A stretch of DNA of 42,794 nucleotides from Oscillibacter sp. (GCA_022797935.1 JAAWLO010000011.1:1-42794); one strand, 5' to 3'. Positions 1 to 8,433 are shown, counted from the stretch's first letter. Numbers and translations: made by a program. Notes: a model not told the origin generated them from the letters alone.

Positions 1-21
1 CGGTAAGGGGAATTTCTGAGC

Positions 22-96
22 TGGCAGGGACGGCTGGACTCGAACCAGCGCATGAGGGAGTCAAAGTCCCTTGCCTTACCGCTTGGCTACGTCCCC
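22..96 (-). tRNA. tRNA-Gln (anticodon TTG)
   Basis: The reverse complement folds as a 75-nt cloverleaf: 7-bp acceptor starting GGGGACG, anticodon loop CTTTGAC with TTG at positions 34-36, T-loop TTCGAGT and an encoded 3' CCA. It is the last of four minus-strand tRNAs in one cluster. Confidence 0.95.
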
Positions 97-156
97 ATGT
101 GACCATAAACTGCGGGAAAAAGCGGGGACCGGGGAAAAGCCCCGATCCCCTTTTTG

Positions 157-233
<77 letters not shown>

Positions 234-280
234 CACATATCAACCCTTTAGAGTCTCTGAAACAAACGCGAAGGAAAGCA

Positions 281-357
281 TGGTACGCCAGAAGGGACTC
301 GAACCCCTGGCCTACTGCTTAGAAGGCAGTTGCTCTATCCGGCTGAGCTACTGGCGC
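281..357 (-). tRNA. tRNA-Arg (anticodon TCT)
   Basis: A 77-nt cloverleaf on the minus strand with acceptor GCGCCAG, anticodon stem ACTGC/GCAGT, loop CTTCTAA (TCT), T-loop TTCGAGT and encoded CCA. It lies 10 nt downstream of the Gly tRNA in the same cluster. Confidence 0.95.
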
Positions 358-367
358 AAATTTTGGA

Positions 368-442
368 TGGAGCAGGTGACGAGAATCGAACTCGCATCCC
401 CAGCTTGGAAGGCTGGTGCCCTGACCATTGTGCTACACCTGC
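368..442 (-). tRNA. tRNA-Gly (anticodon TCC)
   Basis: A 75-nt cloverleaf on the minus strand with acceptor GCAGGTG, anticodon stem CCAGC/GCTGG, loop CTTCCAA (TCC), T-loop TTCGATT and encoded CCA. It is the first tRNA of the cluster, about 20 nt downstream of the probable transcription start. Confidence 0.95.
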
Positions 443-468
443 GTCTCCCTCGAATTGTCAGCTTAGTT

Positions 469-497
469 AGGATACCACGGTTCTTCCTTCTTGTCAA
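469..497 (-). promoter_or_regulatory. Promoter of the tRNA cluster
   Basis: Minus strand reads TTGACA, 17 nt, TATCCT. It is the only strong sigma-A match upstream of the Gly-Arg-His-Gln tRNA genes and is correctly placed for one shared transcript. Confidence 0.8.
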
Positions 498-562
498 GGG
501 CTTTTTGCCCTTTTTTTCGCAAATTTGTCTTCTCCCATTTTCTCTTCTCCTGATCCTGAACA

Positions 563-1198
563 TCAACTATTATGCCTGAAATCCAGAAAAGCCTGAAACA
601 GCCGCCGCCCGGATGCCCGGTCTGCCAGCCGTTCCGGATGCCACTGCACCGCCCAGATGGGAAGCTTCTTGTGCGTCAGAGCTTCTACAATGCCATCCGG
701 AGCCCATTGTGCCGCCTGAAGACCGCTTCCCAGCCGGTCCACCGCCTGGTGGTGGGCACTGTTGACCTGACAGAGTTCCCCGTACAACGCCCGCAGAGAC
801 GAGACTCCCGTACGGACAAGGTGCAGCCGGTCCCGGCCCTTGACGGCACTGTGACCAGGGATATCCTGAACCAGGGTTCCTCCCAAAAAGACATTTATGC
901 TCTGCATTCCCCGGCAGATTCCCAATATTGGTTTTCGGGCCGCCAGGAACGCCTCCAGAAGGAACCATTCCGCTTCGTCACGCTCCGGCTCCAGTCCTTG
1001 AGAGTCCGTATTCTCCTGCCCATAGCGCCAAGGCTCCAGGTCCCCGCCGCCGGGAAGCAGCAGGGCGTCGCCCGCTGTCAAAGCCTCCTTCGCGCCGAAA
1101 AACACCTGTCCTCCGGCGGATGCTATCGCCTGGCGATAGTTCTCCCATTTCGCGGGGCATGTCTCACCAATCCAAATCGATACCACAGGTCTCTCCAT
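563..1198 (-). CDS. Peptidase C26 / gamma-glutamyl-GABA hydrolase family protein
   Basis: A 211-aa class I glutamine-amidotransferase-fold hydrolase of the PuuD type, a family that cleaves gamma-glutamyl amides. The nucleophile elbow is GICRGM (Cys95) and the other triad residues sit in WHPE (His187, Glu189); the LLPGGGD stretch near residue 47 is typical. The frame is open further upstream, but the ATG at 1198 has GGAGGAGGGGAG just before it, so I start there. At 211 aa it is a little shorter than E. coli PuuD. No polyamine genes lie beside it, so the true gamma-glutamyl substrate is unknown. It follows the lipoprotein gene on the same strand, with a terminator between them, so it probably has its own promoter. 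Confidence 0.85.
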   Translation of the reverse strand: MERPVVSIWIGETCPAKWENYRQAIASAGGQVFFGAKEALTAGDALLLPGGGDLEPWRYGQENTDSQGLEPERDEAEWFLLEAFLAARKPILGICRGMQSINVFLGGTLVQDIPGHSAVKGRDRLHLVRTGVSSLRALYGELCQVNSAHHQAVDRLGSGLQAAQWAPDGIVEALTHKKLPIWAVQWHPERLADRASGRRLFQAFLDFRHNS

Positions 1199-1263
1199 GT
1201 TCTCCCCTCCTCCGCAACAGTCTATGCGCCGGAGGCCAAAACAGACCTCCCTCATAAACCGGC

Positions 1264-1296
1264 AAAAGCCTCCGGAGCAGCTGTCCGGAGGCTTTT
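1264..1296 (-). terminator. Rho-independent terminator after the lipoprotein gene
   Basis: A 13-bp perfect stem, AAAAGCCTCCGGA paired with TCCGGAGGCTTTT across a 7-nt loop. It lies between the lipoprotein stop and the C26 gene start. The stem has T/A runs on both sides, so it could work in either direction. Confidence 0.75.
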
Positions 1297-1307
1297 CGCA
1301 AAAGAGA

Positions 1308-1934
1308 TTACTGATGATTCGCAGTGAAGAAGACAAAGAACGTATTGCCATCTTCTTCCGCACCCTGCTGGTTCACAAAATATTCCTGGTGGGCAATGGA
1401 GAAATCCTTCTCAAAATTGCCGTCCGCCGCACCGTCTCCAGCGGGAACCTCGAAGACCAGATCGCCAGTACGCTCCTCGCTGACGCTCAGATCATATTCG
1501 CCGGGCAGCTGCTCATCCGAAATCGTATCCAGAGGCAGGTCCGAGCCGTCCTCCGTGATGGCGTAAGCAAAGTCCTCTGCCTCTTGGCCGCTGCTCCACT
1601 GGCACCAGAAGTCATCATCCCACATGGTAATGCTCTCGTTAAAGGTATTTTTGACCGTCATGTTGACTACCAATACCTGATTGCCCTCGGCTGGGGTGAA
1701 CCCAGCATAGCTGTCCGTGGTATAGGCGCTGTTGACCGTGAAGTCTAAAAAGTAGCTGTGGACCGTGTCGCCCAGGCGGCCCTCGCCATAGCCGTCGTCA
1801 TTGGCGTAGACATCACCGCTGCCCGCGCCGTCATTGGAAGAACCGCTGCTGCCAGACTTCCCGGAATCGCCGCCGCAGGCTGCCAGGGTCAGAACCAGCA
1901 TCAGAGCCAGGGCCAGAGAGAACCATTTTTTCAT
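1308..1934 (-). CDS. Lipoprotein with a DUF4352-like beta-sandwich domain
   Basis: A 208-aa secreted lipoprotein. Residues 1-20 are a lipoprotein signal peptide ending in the lipobox LAAC (lipidated Cys20), followed by a Gly/Ser/Asp-rich linker to about residue 50. The C-terminal part (about 55-205) contains VLVVNMTVKN and resembles the Ig-like fold of the DUF4352 family (telokin-like) found in many Gram-positive lipoproteins. It is very acidic. GGAGGAAAT precedes the ATG at 1934, and a promoter lies at 2006-2034. The function is unknown; a cell-surface binding or stress role is only a guess. Confidence 0.75.
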   Translation of the reverse strand: MKKWFSLALALMLVLTLAACGGDSGKSGSSGSSNDGAGSGDVYANDDGYGEGRLGDTVHSYFLDFTVNSAYTTDSYAGFTPAEGNQVLVVNMTVKNTFNESITMWDDDFWCQWSSGQEAEDFAYAITEDGSDLPLDTISDEQLPGEYDLSVSEERTGDLVFEVPAGDGAADGNFEKDFSIAHQEYFVNQQGAEEDGNTFFVFFTANHQ

Positions 1935-2005
1935 TTGAACTATTTCCTCCGTTCTGTTTTCTGTTTGCCGTATGTTCCGGGATTCCCGGATGTACAGACA
2001 AGGAA

Positions 2006-2034
2006 AATATACTACGAAATAATCTGGAAGTCAA
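2006..2034 (-). promoter_or_regulatory. Promoter of the lipoprotein gene
   Basis: Minus strand TTGACT, 17-nt spacer, TATATT. It is about 70 nt upstream of the lipoprotein start and the best sigma-A match in the intergenic region. Confidence 0.7.
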
Positions 2035-2085
2035 GTCAAAGAAGACCGGCAAAAAAGAAGGAGACACGCTGACAACTTGCACTTA

Positions 2086-2272
2086 TAGCCAGCGCAGTTG
2101 AAAAGAATCCCGTGGGATTCTTTTCAACGAGCCGCCGCAAAGGCGGCGGTTCGAGCCGCATAGCGGCTGCCGGCGCATGGCTTCCTAGGAAACGCAACTG
2201 CGCTCCGCGCAGCGGCGGACCCCTGGTCCGCCGGTTGAAAAGGAGTTGCAACTCTTTTTCAACTGCGTTGAC
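2086..2272. mobile_element. MITE-like element, copy 1 (187 bp)
   Basis: Begins TAGCCAGCGCAGTTGAAAAG and ends in the inverted partner reading TCAACGCAGTTGAAAA on the other strand, so the ends are imperfect terminal inverted repeats of about 20 bp. The inside is a string of hairpins: a 15-bp stem around GAATCCCGTGGGATTC, CCGCCGCAAAGGCGGCGG, AGCCGCATAGCGGCT, GGCGGACC/GGTCCGCC, and a terminal stem GTTGAAAAGGAGT/ACTCTTTTTCAAC. It encodes no transposase. The flanks are CTTA and TATA, sharing the NNTA pattern of the other copies. Confidence 0.85.
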
Positions 2273-2297
2273 TATACAGATACGCATGCCAGATTAA

Positions 2298-2335
2298 CAG
2301 GAGGGAACAGCCACATCTGTAGCTGCTCCCTCCTG
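2298..2335. other. Long stem-loop of unknown role
   Basis: A 14-bp stem with one mismatch, CAGGAGGGAACAGC paired with GCTGCTCCCTCCTG. No U-tract follows on either strand, so it is not a convincing terminator. Beyond this, only the weak ORF at 2409-2579 occurs between the element and the 382-aa gene at 2672. Confidence 0.5.
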
Positions 2336-2408
2336 CTGGCCATCGCCTCTGCGCAGGTTGCGGCGCCTCCCGCGCTTTCTATTGCAGGATCCCAAACGTT
2401 GCATTATA

Positions 2409-2579
2409 TTATAATGACCGTAAAGCGGAGAGCTCAACATTCATAAAGAGGAGCTTCTGTGCTATCCGGGCCAGCCACTGTTTTTCTTCCCCGGTCAGTT
2501 TGTTGCAGCGGAGTTTGGTCTGCTTGCAGAACAGCATAATCAACCGCTCCAGCCTGCTGCCATTGAAACGGGACGGCAC
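2409..2579 (-). CDS. Possible short protein or gene remnant (56 aa)
   Basis: A minus-strand frame from a GTG at 2579 to TAA at 2409 encodes a basic, helix-prone 56-aa peptide including RLERLIMLFCKQTKLRC and EKQWLARIAQKLL. The upstream in-frame stop is close and the ribosome site is poor, so this may be the C-terminal remnant of a decayed gene. I recognise no family. Confidence 0.25.
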   Translation of the reverse strand: MPSRFNGSRLERLIMLFCKQTKLRCNKLTGEEKQWLARIAQKLLFMNVELSALRSL

Positions 2580-2671
2580 TGCGAACAGCGCCGCCCCAGC
2601 TCAGGGGATATTTTATCCCCCATTTGTTTGAACTTTATGCTGACACGCATTTTCAAACGGTCTCTACAGAT

Positions 2672-3820
2672 TTACAGCCTATCCGCCCAAGACTGGAAGA
2701 ACTTCGATACCCGGTCAGTAGCCCCGGCCAGTCCTACATGAGACGTCCGTACGCCGTACTGACCGCAATACTGCTGAACCAATGCCCGCGCCTGTGCCAA
2801 CGCAGAGGAAAAGCTCTGGCCAAGGCCGCTCTTGCTTCCAGTATCCAGCTTGGAGAATAAATCCGCGATTTTCAGCTCGGTTTTTACTGCATCCCGATTT
2901 CCAGGCGTTCCGGCGGCATAAGATACGGTTTTGGCCCATGCCTCCGCCTTTTCTACCTGTGCCAGGCCTTTTTCATACAGCCGTCCCATACTTTGGGAGA
3001 ACATCTGCCCGACCGCACCTTTATCCATGCCATAATAATCACTCAGAGATTTCGCAATCCCCATTTTGGCAAAAGCCTCTATATTATGCGCAGTCAGAGA
3101 ACCGGAGGTCATTCCGCTGAATGTTTCCGACAATTCCCGCCCCGCCGCCTGCATATCCAAAAGCTGAGAAATCGTAACCTCTGCGCCGCCAACCGTAAGG
3201 GTGGTGTTTACGTTTTCAATATCCGGCGGGCCTCCATCTTTGAGCTGCTGGGCAAGCTCCCGGACAACCTCCGTCATTTGTCCCTGCATGCGGTTCACAT
3301 CCGTCTGCGTGTAATTTCCGCCCGTGAAAAAATCCAGGGCATCCCGGACAAAATTCACATCGTTGATATTCCTATGCCGGAACACTTCATTTTCCCCTAG
3401 GGCTGTATATTCTTTGGCGGCGCTGAATAAAAAATCCGTGTCACGGTAGAAAAAACCATGAGTTGCTCCCCCGGACGCCGCCGCCTTGTTTGCATCCTCC
3501 GCGGTAAAAACACCGGGCTGAATCGTCTCTACAATCAGTCCCATGCCTTTGTTTTCTATGATGGTTCTGCCGTCGCAGGCACCGGCTGTCCCTTCGCTGA
3601 AATAGCCGGAAAGATCGATTACGCGGTCCCGGTTCTCACGCCAGATCTTATTCGCCTCTTCCTCCGCCCGCTTCCAGCGTTCTGCCATCGCGTCACCGTG
3701 GACTTTGACGCCCGGTTCACCCGCGGCGGCAGAAACACCGCCCACCTGTTTCACAAAGGGGCCGTTAAACAGGTTCGGATGGAGTTGGCCCGAGGGCAAA
3801 ATGGTTGGCATTGACATCAC
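2672..3820 (-). CDS. Unrecognised 382-aa protein
   Basis: I recognise no family. The start region reads GTG-ATG-TCA-ATG behind a strong AAGGAGGAA; I use the ATG at 3820, but the GTG at 3823 has slightly better spacing. There is no signal peptide, no clear membrane segment and few cysteines. The protein looks largely helical and soluble: a charged stretch ERWKRAEEEANKIWRENRD near residue 50, a Gly-rich middle (GGATHGFFYRDTDFLF), then mainly amphipathic helices with NRMQGQMTEVVRELAQQL and MDKGAVGQMFSQSMGRLYEK. It stands alone between element copy 1 and a convergence-free leader carrying a (GCTT)14 microsatellite. It could be a secreted or effector-type protein, but nothing seen proves that. Confidence 0.7.
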   Translation of the reverse strand: MMSMPTILPSGQLHPNLFNGPFVKQVGGVSAAAGEPGVKVHGDAMAERWKRAEEEANKIWRENRDRVIDLSGYFSEGTAGACDGRTIIENKGMGLIVETIQPGVFTAEDANKAAASGGATHGFFYRDTDFLFSAAKEYTALGENEVFRHRNINDVNFVRDALDFFTGGNYTQTDVNRMQGQMTEVVRELAQQLKDGGPPDIENVNTTLTVGGAEVTISQLLDMQAAGRELSETFSGMTSGSLTAHNIEAFAKMGIAKSLSDYYGMDKGAVGQMFSQSMGRLYEKGLAQVEKAEAWAKTVSYAAGTPGNRDAVKTELKIADLFSKLDTGSKSGLGQSFSSALAQARALVQQYCGQYGVRTSHVGLAGATDRVSKFFQSWADRL

Positions 3821-3969
3821 GATATTCCTCCTTGTTCCTGCGATTTTTTAAGTGCAGAAGATTTTTAAAACAAAAAGACGCTCTATACCGCGCAGGTTCC
3901 TGCGGACATAGAAACGCCGGTCTTAACCGTATAAAGGCGCAGCAAACCCGCGGGGCTAGTTACAGCACC

Positions 3970-4025
<56 letters not shown>

Positions 4026-4126
4026 CAGGATGCTGGAAAACATGGTGCTTGTCAACCCCTTTTTGCCGAATATTTACTCTTGCTTTCTATATCGGCATTT
4101 CCCGGCCAAAATTTAAGAGTCTCCGC

Positions 4127-4159
4127 AAAAAAGCCGCCCTGTTTTCAAGGACGGCTTTC
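4127..4159 (-). terminator. Terminator of the hexuronate operon
   Basis: Minus strand AAAGCCGTCCTTGAAAACAG then GGCGGCTTTTTTG: a GC stem followed by six T, about 30 nt after the kduD stop. Confidence 0.85.
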
Positions 4160-4190
4160 TGCAGCATGGGTTCCAGTATGGACGCGGCTT

Positions 4191-4961
4191 TTATTTCACC
4201 AGATAGCCGCCATCTACGGGGATAATCGCACCGCCCAGGTAGTCACTGGCATGGGAGGACAGGAAGATGCAGGCGCCCTTCATGTCGTCGCCGGTGCCCC
4301 AGCGGTTGGCGGGAATGCGGTCCGTCAGCTGCTGATAACGGGGATTCTTGGGGTCCAGCAGGGCGGTATTCATCTCCGTGGCCATGTAGCCGGGGGCAAT
4401 GGCGTTGACGTTGACACCGCGGGCAATCCAGTCGTTGCTCAGCTCCTTGGTCAGCTGGGCTACGCCGCCCTTGGCCGCGCTGTAGGCCGGAACCGTCTGG
4501 CCGCCGAACCAGGAGCACATGGAAGCAATGTTCACAATCTTGCCGTAGCCCTTGGCCAGCATGATTTTGCCGGCCTCCTGGCAGAGCACGAAGACAGAGT
4601 TCAGGTTTACGTTCATGACCTCATCCCAGTCGCTCAGGGGGAACACCTCGGCGCTGTGCCGGCGCTGAATGCCGTGAGCCGTCACCAGAATGTCCAGGTC
4701 GCCGCCCAGCTTCTCCACACACTCCCGGAAAGCCCGATAGACCTCTTCGCGAACCGCCAGATTGGCCTTCACGCCGTGGCACTTGTAGCCCTGGCCGCAG
4801 AACTCCTTCGCCACATCAAAAACCTTGTCGGACGTGCCCACGATCACCACTTCACAGCCGGATTCCAGCAGGCCCTCGGCCATACCGCGGCCCAGGCCAC
4901 GGGTACCGCCGGTGACAATGGCCTTTTTGCCCTCGATGTTGAATAACTCTTTTCCGTTCAT
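4191..4961 (-). CDS. kduD: 2-dehydro-3-deoxy-D-gluconate 5-dehydrogenase (SDR)
   Basis: A 256-aa short-chain dehydrogenase, the usual length. The Rossmann motif is TGGTRGLGRG (residues 18-27). The catalytic set is Ser in NIASMCS and Tyr-Lys in YSAAK, and the protein ends in DGGYLVK as in KduD proteins. KduD interconverts 2,5-diketo-3-deoxygluconate and KDG with NAD(H) in pectin and glycosaminoglycan uronate breakdown. It is the last gene of a four-gene minus-strand operon with KDG kinase and a mannonate dehydratase, and this context supports the call over a generic SDR or gluconate 5-dehydrogenase. No KduI is present in the window. Confidence 0.8.
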   Translation of the reverse strand: MNGKELFNIEGKKAIVTGGTRGLGRGMAEGLLESGCEVVIVGTSDKVFDVAKEFCGQGYKCHGVKANLAVREEVYRAFRECVEKLGGDLDILVTAHGIQRRHSAEVFPLSDWDEVMNVNLNSVFVLCQEAGKIMLAKGYGKIVNIASMCSWFGGQTVPAYSAAKGGVAQLTKELSNDWIARGVNVNAIAPGYMATEMNTALLDPKNPRYQQLTDRIPANRWGTGDDMKGACIFLSSHASDYLGGAIIPVDGGYLVK

Positions 4962-5011
4962 ACTATCCAGTCCTTTCTATTGTTCAAAATGTGCCGGTCG
5001 CACATGGGGGT

Positions 5012-6079
5012 TCAGCGCTTGATGTCAAAACTCATATCCATGAGACTTCGGATGCTCTTTACGTCGTCGGTGATATTCCCGTCACCGTGAATCGTATGCT
5101 TGATGACGCTGCTGGCCACGGCAAAATTGATCATATCCATGGGCTTATAACCGTGCATCATGGCATAAATCAAGCCGCTGGCGAAGGCGTCCCCGCCGCC
5201 CACCCGGTCCAGAATGTGGAAGGTGAAGCGCTTGCTCTCAAAGGTGTGTCCCTCGTACCACATGAAGGCCAGCAGGCTGTTCTCACTGCCGCTGTGGGCG
5301 TAGCGGACATGGCGGGCGATGCACTTGAGGTTGGGATACCGGGCGGCGAAAGCCTGAAAAATCTCGTCCTGCTGCTCGTACTCCGGCTGAAGGGGCACAC
5401 CGTTCTTCCAGTCCCCTTTTCCATGGTCCCTCTCATCCCGCCAGAGGTGATAGGGCTCTATGCCCAGGAGTACGTCCACATAGGGAAGGCACTGGGTACA
5501 GAAATCCTGGGCCTCCTCCCAGCTCCAGAGGGCGGAACGGAAGTTGCCGTCAAAGCTGATGGTCATACCCTTTTCCCGGGCAGTCCGCAGGCAGTCCAGC
5601 ACCAGCTTTCCGCAGCGGGGAGACAGGGCGGGGGTAATGCCGCTGAGATGCAGCCAGGTATAGCCCTCCAGCAGGGCGTCCAGGTCCAAGCGGGAAAAAT
5701 CATACTCCGTAAAGGCGCTGTTCTTCCGGTCGTAGGTAACCTTGCTGGGCCGGATGCCATAACCGGTTTCCAGGTAGTAGGCCCCCAGACGGTGGGTCGG
5801 GGTCTCCTCCGGCGTACTGAGAATAACGGCCGCACAGTGAACGTCGTTGCTCCGAAGCATCCGCACGGCGCTCTTGCCCAGGGAATTGTTGGGCACCACC
5901 GTGAAAAAGCTGCTGTCCACGCCCAGGTTCGCCAGGGCCAGGGCAATGTTGGCCTCACTGCCGCCATAGCTGGCCTCAAAGGTGTTGGCTACCCGGATTT
6001 TGCCGTAGTTGGGCGGCGTGAGCCGCAGCATAATCTCCCCAATGGTTATAAAGCGGCTGGCAGGGTTCGTATTTCCCAT
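5012..6079 (-). CDS. kdgK: 2-keto-3-deoxygluconate kinase (PfkB family)
   Basis: A 355-aa PfkB-type sugar kinase. The N-terminal substrate motif is YGGSEANIALALANLG (about residues 38-53) and the C-terminal signature is DRVGGGDAFASGL (about 285-297), with the catalytic Asp inside GGGDA. It phosphorylates KDG to KDPG, the step after both neighbours: ManD makes KDG from mannonate and KduD makes KDG from the diketo acid. The gap to kduD is 50 bp and to the upstream dehydratase 19 bp, so they are co-transcribed. A KDPG aldolase is not in the window and must be elsewhere. Fructokinase is the alternative, disfavoured by context. Confidence 0.8.
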   Translation of the reverse strand: MGNTNPASRFITIGEIMLRLTPPNYGKIRVANTFEASYGGSEANIALALANLGVDSSFFTVVPNNSLGKSAVRMLRSNDVHCAAVILSTPEETPTHRLGAYYLETGYGIRPSKVTYDRKNSAFTEYDFSRLDLDALLEGYTWLHLSGITPALSPRCGKLVLDCLRTAREKGMTISFDGNFRSALWSWEEAQDFCTQCLPYVDVLLGIEPYHLWRDERDHGKGDWKNGVPLQPEYEQQDEIFQAFAARYPNLKCIARHVRYAHSGSENSLLAFMWYEGHTFESKRFTFHILDRVGGGDAFASGLIYAMMHGYKPMDMINFAVASSVIKHTIHGDGNITDDVKSIRSLMDMSFDIKR

Positions 6080-6098
6080 AAGCGCGTCCTTTCCTTCC

Positions 6099-7346
6099 TT
6101 ACGGCGTCACCAGAGCGCCGTCCCTGGACCGGGTCTGCGTCCAGGTGGTCACCGTGTTCTCGCAGGGATACTTCGCGGCCTCGGCCTCATTGAGGTCCAC
6201 GCCCAGGCCAGGCTTGCCGTTGGCGTAGACATAGCCGTCCCGGTACTCCGGCAGGCCGGGGAACACCTCCAGCAGCGCGCCATGAGGTCCCTTCAGCTCC
6301 TGGATAACGAAGTTGGGCGGCTCAATCCCGGACCACTCCTGAACGCCGAAGTTCTGCGCCGCCAAGTCAATGTGGATGTTGGCGGCATGGGCCAGGGGGG
6401 ACATATCGCCGGGGCCGTGCCAGGCCGTGCGGACGCCGAACTGCTCCGCGAAAATCTGAATCTTCCGGGCCGGGGTAATGCCTCCCGCCTGGGTGATGTG
6501 GACCCGGATAAAGTCGATGAGCTGGCCGGCAATGAGCTCCCGCCACTCCCGCGGGTTGTTGAACAGCTCTCCCTCCGCAATGGGAATGCTGGTCTGCTGC
6601 CGGAGATTTTTCAGCCAATGGATCTGCTCCAGCGGAACAGGGTCCTCCAGGAAGAAGAGGTCGTAGGGCTCCAGCGCCCGGGCCAGCCGGATGGCGTCCA
6701 CCGGGGGAATCCGCTCGTGGACATCATGGACCAGCTGCATGTCAAAGCCAATCCGGGCGCGAATCTGGTCAAACAGCTTTACCGTATCCCGGATGTACTG
6801 CTTGGCGTCCAGATACATGCCATCGTGTGCGCCGGCGGGGGCCGTTTTGGGTATCTGTCCATAGGGCGCACCGCCGTAGCCGCCGCACTGGCACCGCAGG
6901 TGCGTAATCCCCATCTCCTGATAGCGGCGGATGTTGTCGCAGATTTCCTCAATATCCCGGCCGTCCACATGACGGTAGACCGGAACGGCCTCCCGGACCT
7001 TGCCGCCAAAGAGCTGGTACAGCGGCATGTTGGCCAGCTTGCCCTTGATATCCCACAGGGCCATGTCCACGCCGGAGATGGCGTTGTTTTCAATGGGCCC
7101 GTGACGCCAATAGGCATTCTGGTGCATCAGCTGCCAGAGCTCCTCGATGCACTCCGCGTCCCGTCCCACCAGCAGAGGCTCCAGATACTCCTCCACCAGA
7201 TGCGCCACGGCCAGATGGCGGTAGGCAAAGGTTGCGCAGCCCAGGCCATAGAGCCCCGGCTGGTTGGTCTCCACCTTGACCACCACCAGATTGATTCCCT
7301 CCGGAGCGGTACAAATGGCCTTAACCCCGCTTATTTTTACTGCCAT
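6099..7346 (-). CDS. manD: D-mannonate dehydratase, enolase superfamily (ManD/RspA type)
   Basis: A 415-aa enolase-superfamily enzyme of ManD/RspA type, which removes water from D-mannonate to give KDG. Metal and catalytic residues are visible: Asp-x-His in HDVHER, Glu in FFLEDP, Glu in IAEGELF, and His in AWHGPGDMSP. The YRHVDGRD region and long Gly-rich loop before it match the 150-180 loop of ManD. The frame is open upstream, but the ATG at 7346 follows GGGAGGAATGCTTT, so I start at MAVKIS. Some ManD-like proteins have low activity or prefer gluconate; the KDG-kinase partner supports a true sugar-acid dehydratase. The gap to the upstream regulator is 116 bp. Confidence 0.8.
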   Translation of the reverse strand: MAVKISGVKAICTAPEGINLVVVKVETNQPGLYGLGCATFAYRHLAVAHLVEEYLEPLLVGRDAECIEELWQLMHQNAYWRHGPIENNAISGVDMALWDIKGKLANMPLYQLFGGKVREAVPVYRHVDGRDIEEICDNIRRYQEMGITHLRCQCGGYGGAPYGQIPKTAPAGAHDGMYLDAKQYIRDTVKLFDQIRARIGFDMQLVHDVHERIPPVDAIRLARALEPYDLFFLEDPVPLEQIHWLKNLRQQTSIPIAEGELFNNPREWRELIAGQLIDFIRVHITQAGGITPARKIQIFAEQFGVRTAWHGPGDMSPLAHAANIHIDLAAQNFGVQEWSGIEPPNFVIQELKGPHGALLEVFPGLPEYRDGYVYANGKPGLGVDLNEAEAAKYPCENTVTTWTQTRSRDGALVTP

Positions 7347-7462
7347 AAAGCATTCCTCCCTCAATCATTCTGCCCCGCTTCCCGCCGGGGACGCCGCCTG
7401 CGCGGCGGAATATTCCGGAAATTTTCCCTGCCGCCCAGTCCGCAAGCCTTCCGCTTTTCTGC

Positions 7463-8158
7463 TCAGCGGGCCTCTTTTTCCTCATAGGCCAGCACCTGAC
7501 GCATAGTCACCTCCAGATGCTCCCGCATTTTGTCATGGGCCTCCTGACCGTCGCCCTTCCGCAGGGCCTCCAGAATAATGGTGTGGTACAGGATGCCGTT
7601 ATAATCCCCAATGAGGCAGTTCATCTGCTCGTGATTGTTCCGGGTCTCGGCGAACACCTTGTGCAGGCTCTTCTCCAGCAGGGAATTTCCGGAAGCCCGG
7701 CTGATTGCCTCATGAAATTCAATGTCCGCCCGGACAAACTTCACCGGATTGCCCCGGCCCCGCTCCATCTGCTTGAGACAGCGCTCCAGCTCCGCGAAGA
7801 TCTCCGGCGTGCAGTGCTCCGCAGCCATCCGGCAGGCCTCCGGCTCCAGAATCCGCCGGAATTCCAAGACCTTGTGAATATCCTGGCAATCCTCGGAGGT
7901 AATGCGGTTTTGGGCAATGTCCCAGCCGTCCGCCTGGCTGTCCACCAGGAAGGTGCCGCTGCCCTGGCGGCTTTTCAGCACGCCCACCCCCGTCAGGTAC
8001 TGGTAGGCGGACCGCACGCTGGCCCGGCTGATGCCAAGCTCTGCGGCCAGCTGGTTTTCCGAGGGCACCTTCTGCCCCAGGACCCACTCGCCAGAGGCAA
8101 TCTGCTCCTTGACATAAGCGAGGATTTGATTGGTTACCCGTTCGTTCTTGATAATCAT
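7463..8158 (-). CDS. GntR/FadR-family transcriptional regulator
   Basis: A 231-aa regulator. The N-terminal winged helix spans about residues 5-70 with LAAELGISRASVRSAYQYL as recognition helix and the wing SRQGSGTF. The C-terminal FCD ligand domain carries the metal-binding Asp-His pair in ADIEFHEAIS. It heads the hexuronate operon and very probably senses an intermediate such as a hexuronate, mannonate or KDG. I choose the ATG at 8158. The frame opens at a TTG at 8194, but that would include the operator at 8182-8196 and put the start before any ribosome site; GGGGAGGG precedes 8158, though at long spacing. Confidence 0.85.
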   Translation of the reverse strand: MIIKNERVTNQILAYVKEQIASGEWVLGQKVPSENQLAAELGISRASVRSAYQYLTGVGVLKSRQGSGTFLVDSQADGWDIAQNRITSEDCQDIHKVLEFRRILEPEACRMAAEHCTPEIFAELERCLKQMERGRGNPVKFVRADIEFHEAISRASGNSLLEKSLHKVFAETRNNHEQMNCLIGDYNGILYHTIILEALRKGDGQEAHDKMREHLEVTMRQVLAYEEKEAR

Positions 8159-8181
8159 GGATGCCTGCGCCCTCCCCGCAA

Positions 8182-8196
8182 AGTTGTATAACAACT
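8182..8196. promoter_or_regulatory. FadR-type operator of the hexuronate operon
   Basis: AGTTGT-ATA-ACAACT is a perfect 6-bp inverted repeat. It fits the FadR-subfamily consensus TNGT-N(0-3)-ACNA. It sits just downstream of the -10 box at 8206-8211, where a bound regulator would block transcription. Autoregulation by the adjacent FadR-type protein is inferred. Confidence 0.75.
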
Positions 8197-8205
8197 GATG
8201 TATTT

Positions 8206-8233
8206 ATCTTAGCATAATTTTCAAAATAGTCAA
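8206..8233 (-). promoter_or_regulatory. Promoter of the hexuronate operon
   Basis: Minus strand TTGACT, 16-nt spacer, TAAGAT. Its start point would fall on or next to the operator at 8182-8196. It likely drives regulator, manD, kdgK and kduD as one transcript. Confidence 0.75.
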
Positions 8234-8433
8234 TATAACTTTCAATATTCCATTTTTTTTGGAAATCCACACAAAAAGCCTTAGAAGTTTTTGCCATATG
8301 CGCCAGATTCATCAGATGTATTTCGCCGTTTTCGCCGTCTTTCCGCCCTCAAAAGCCCTTTCGGCGGCACTGCCCCTTTCCCCGCGCCCCTGTGCAGCGC
8401 ATGTTCCGGCCGCAGCCCTCCCGGTTTTCCGCA

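Noticed and set aside
2298-2335. Terminator call for the 14-bp stem-loop after element copy 1
   Set aside because: No T-tract on either strand; kept only as an unexplained stem-loop.
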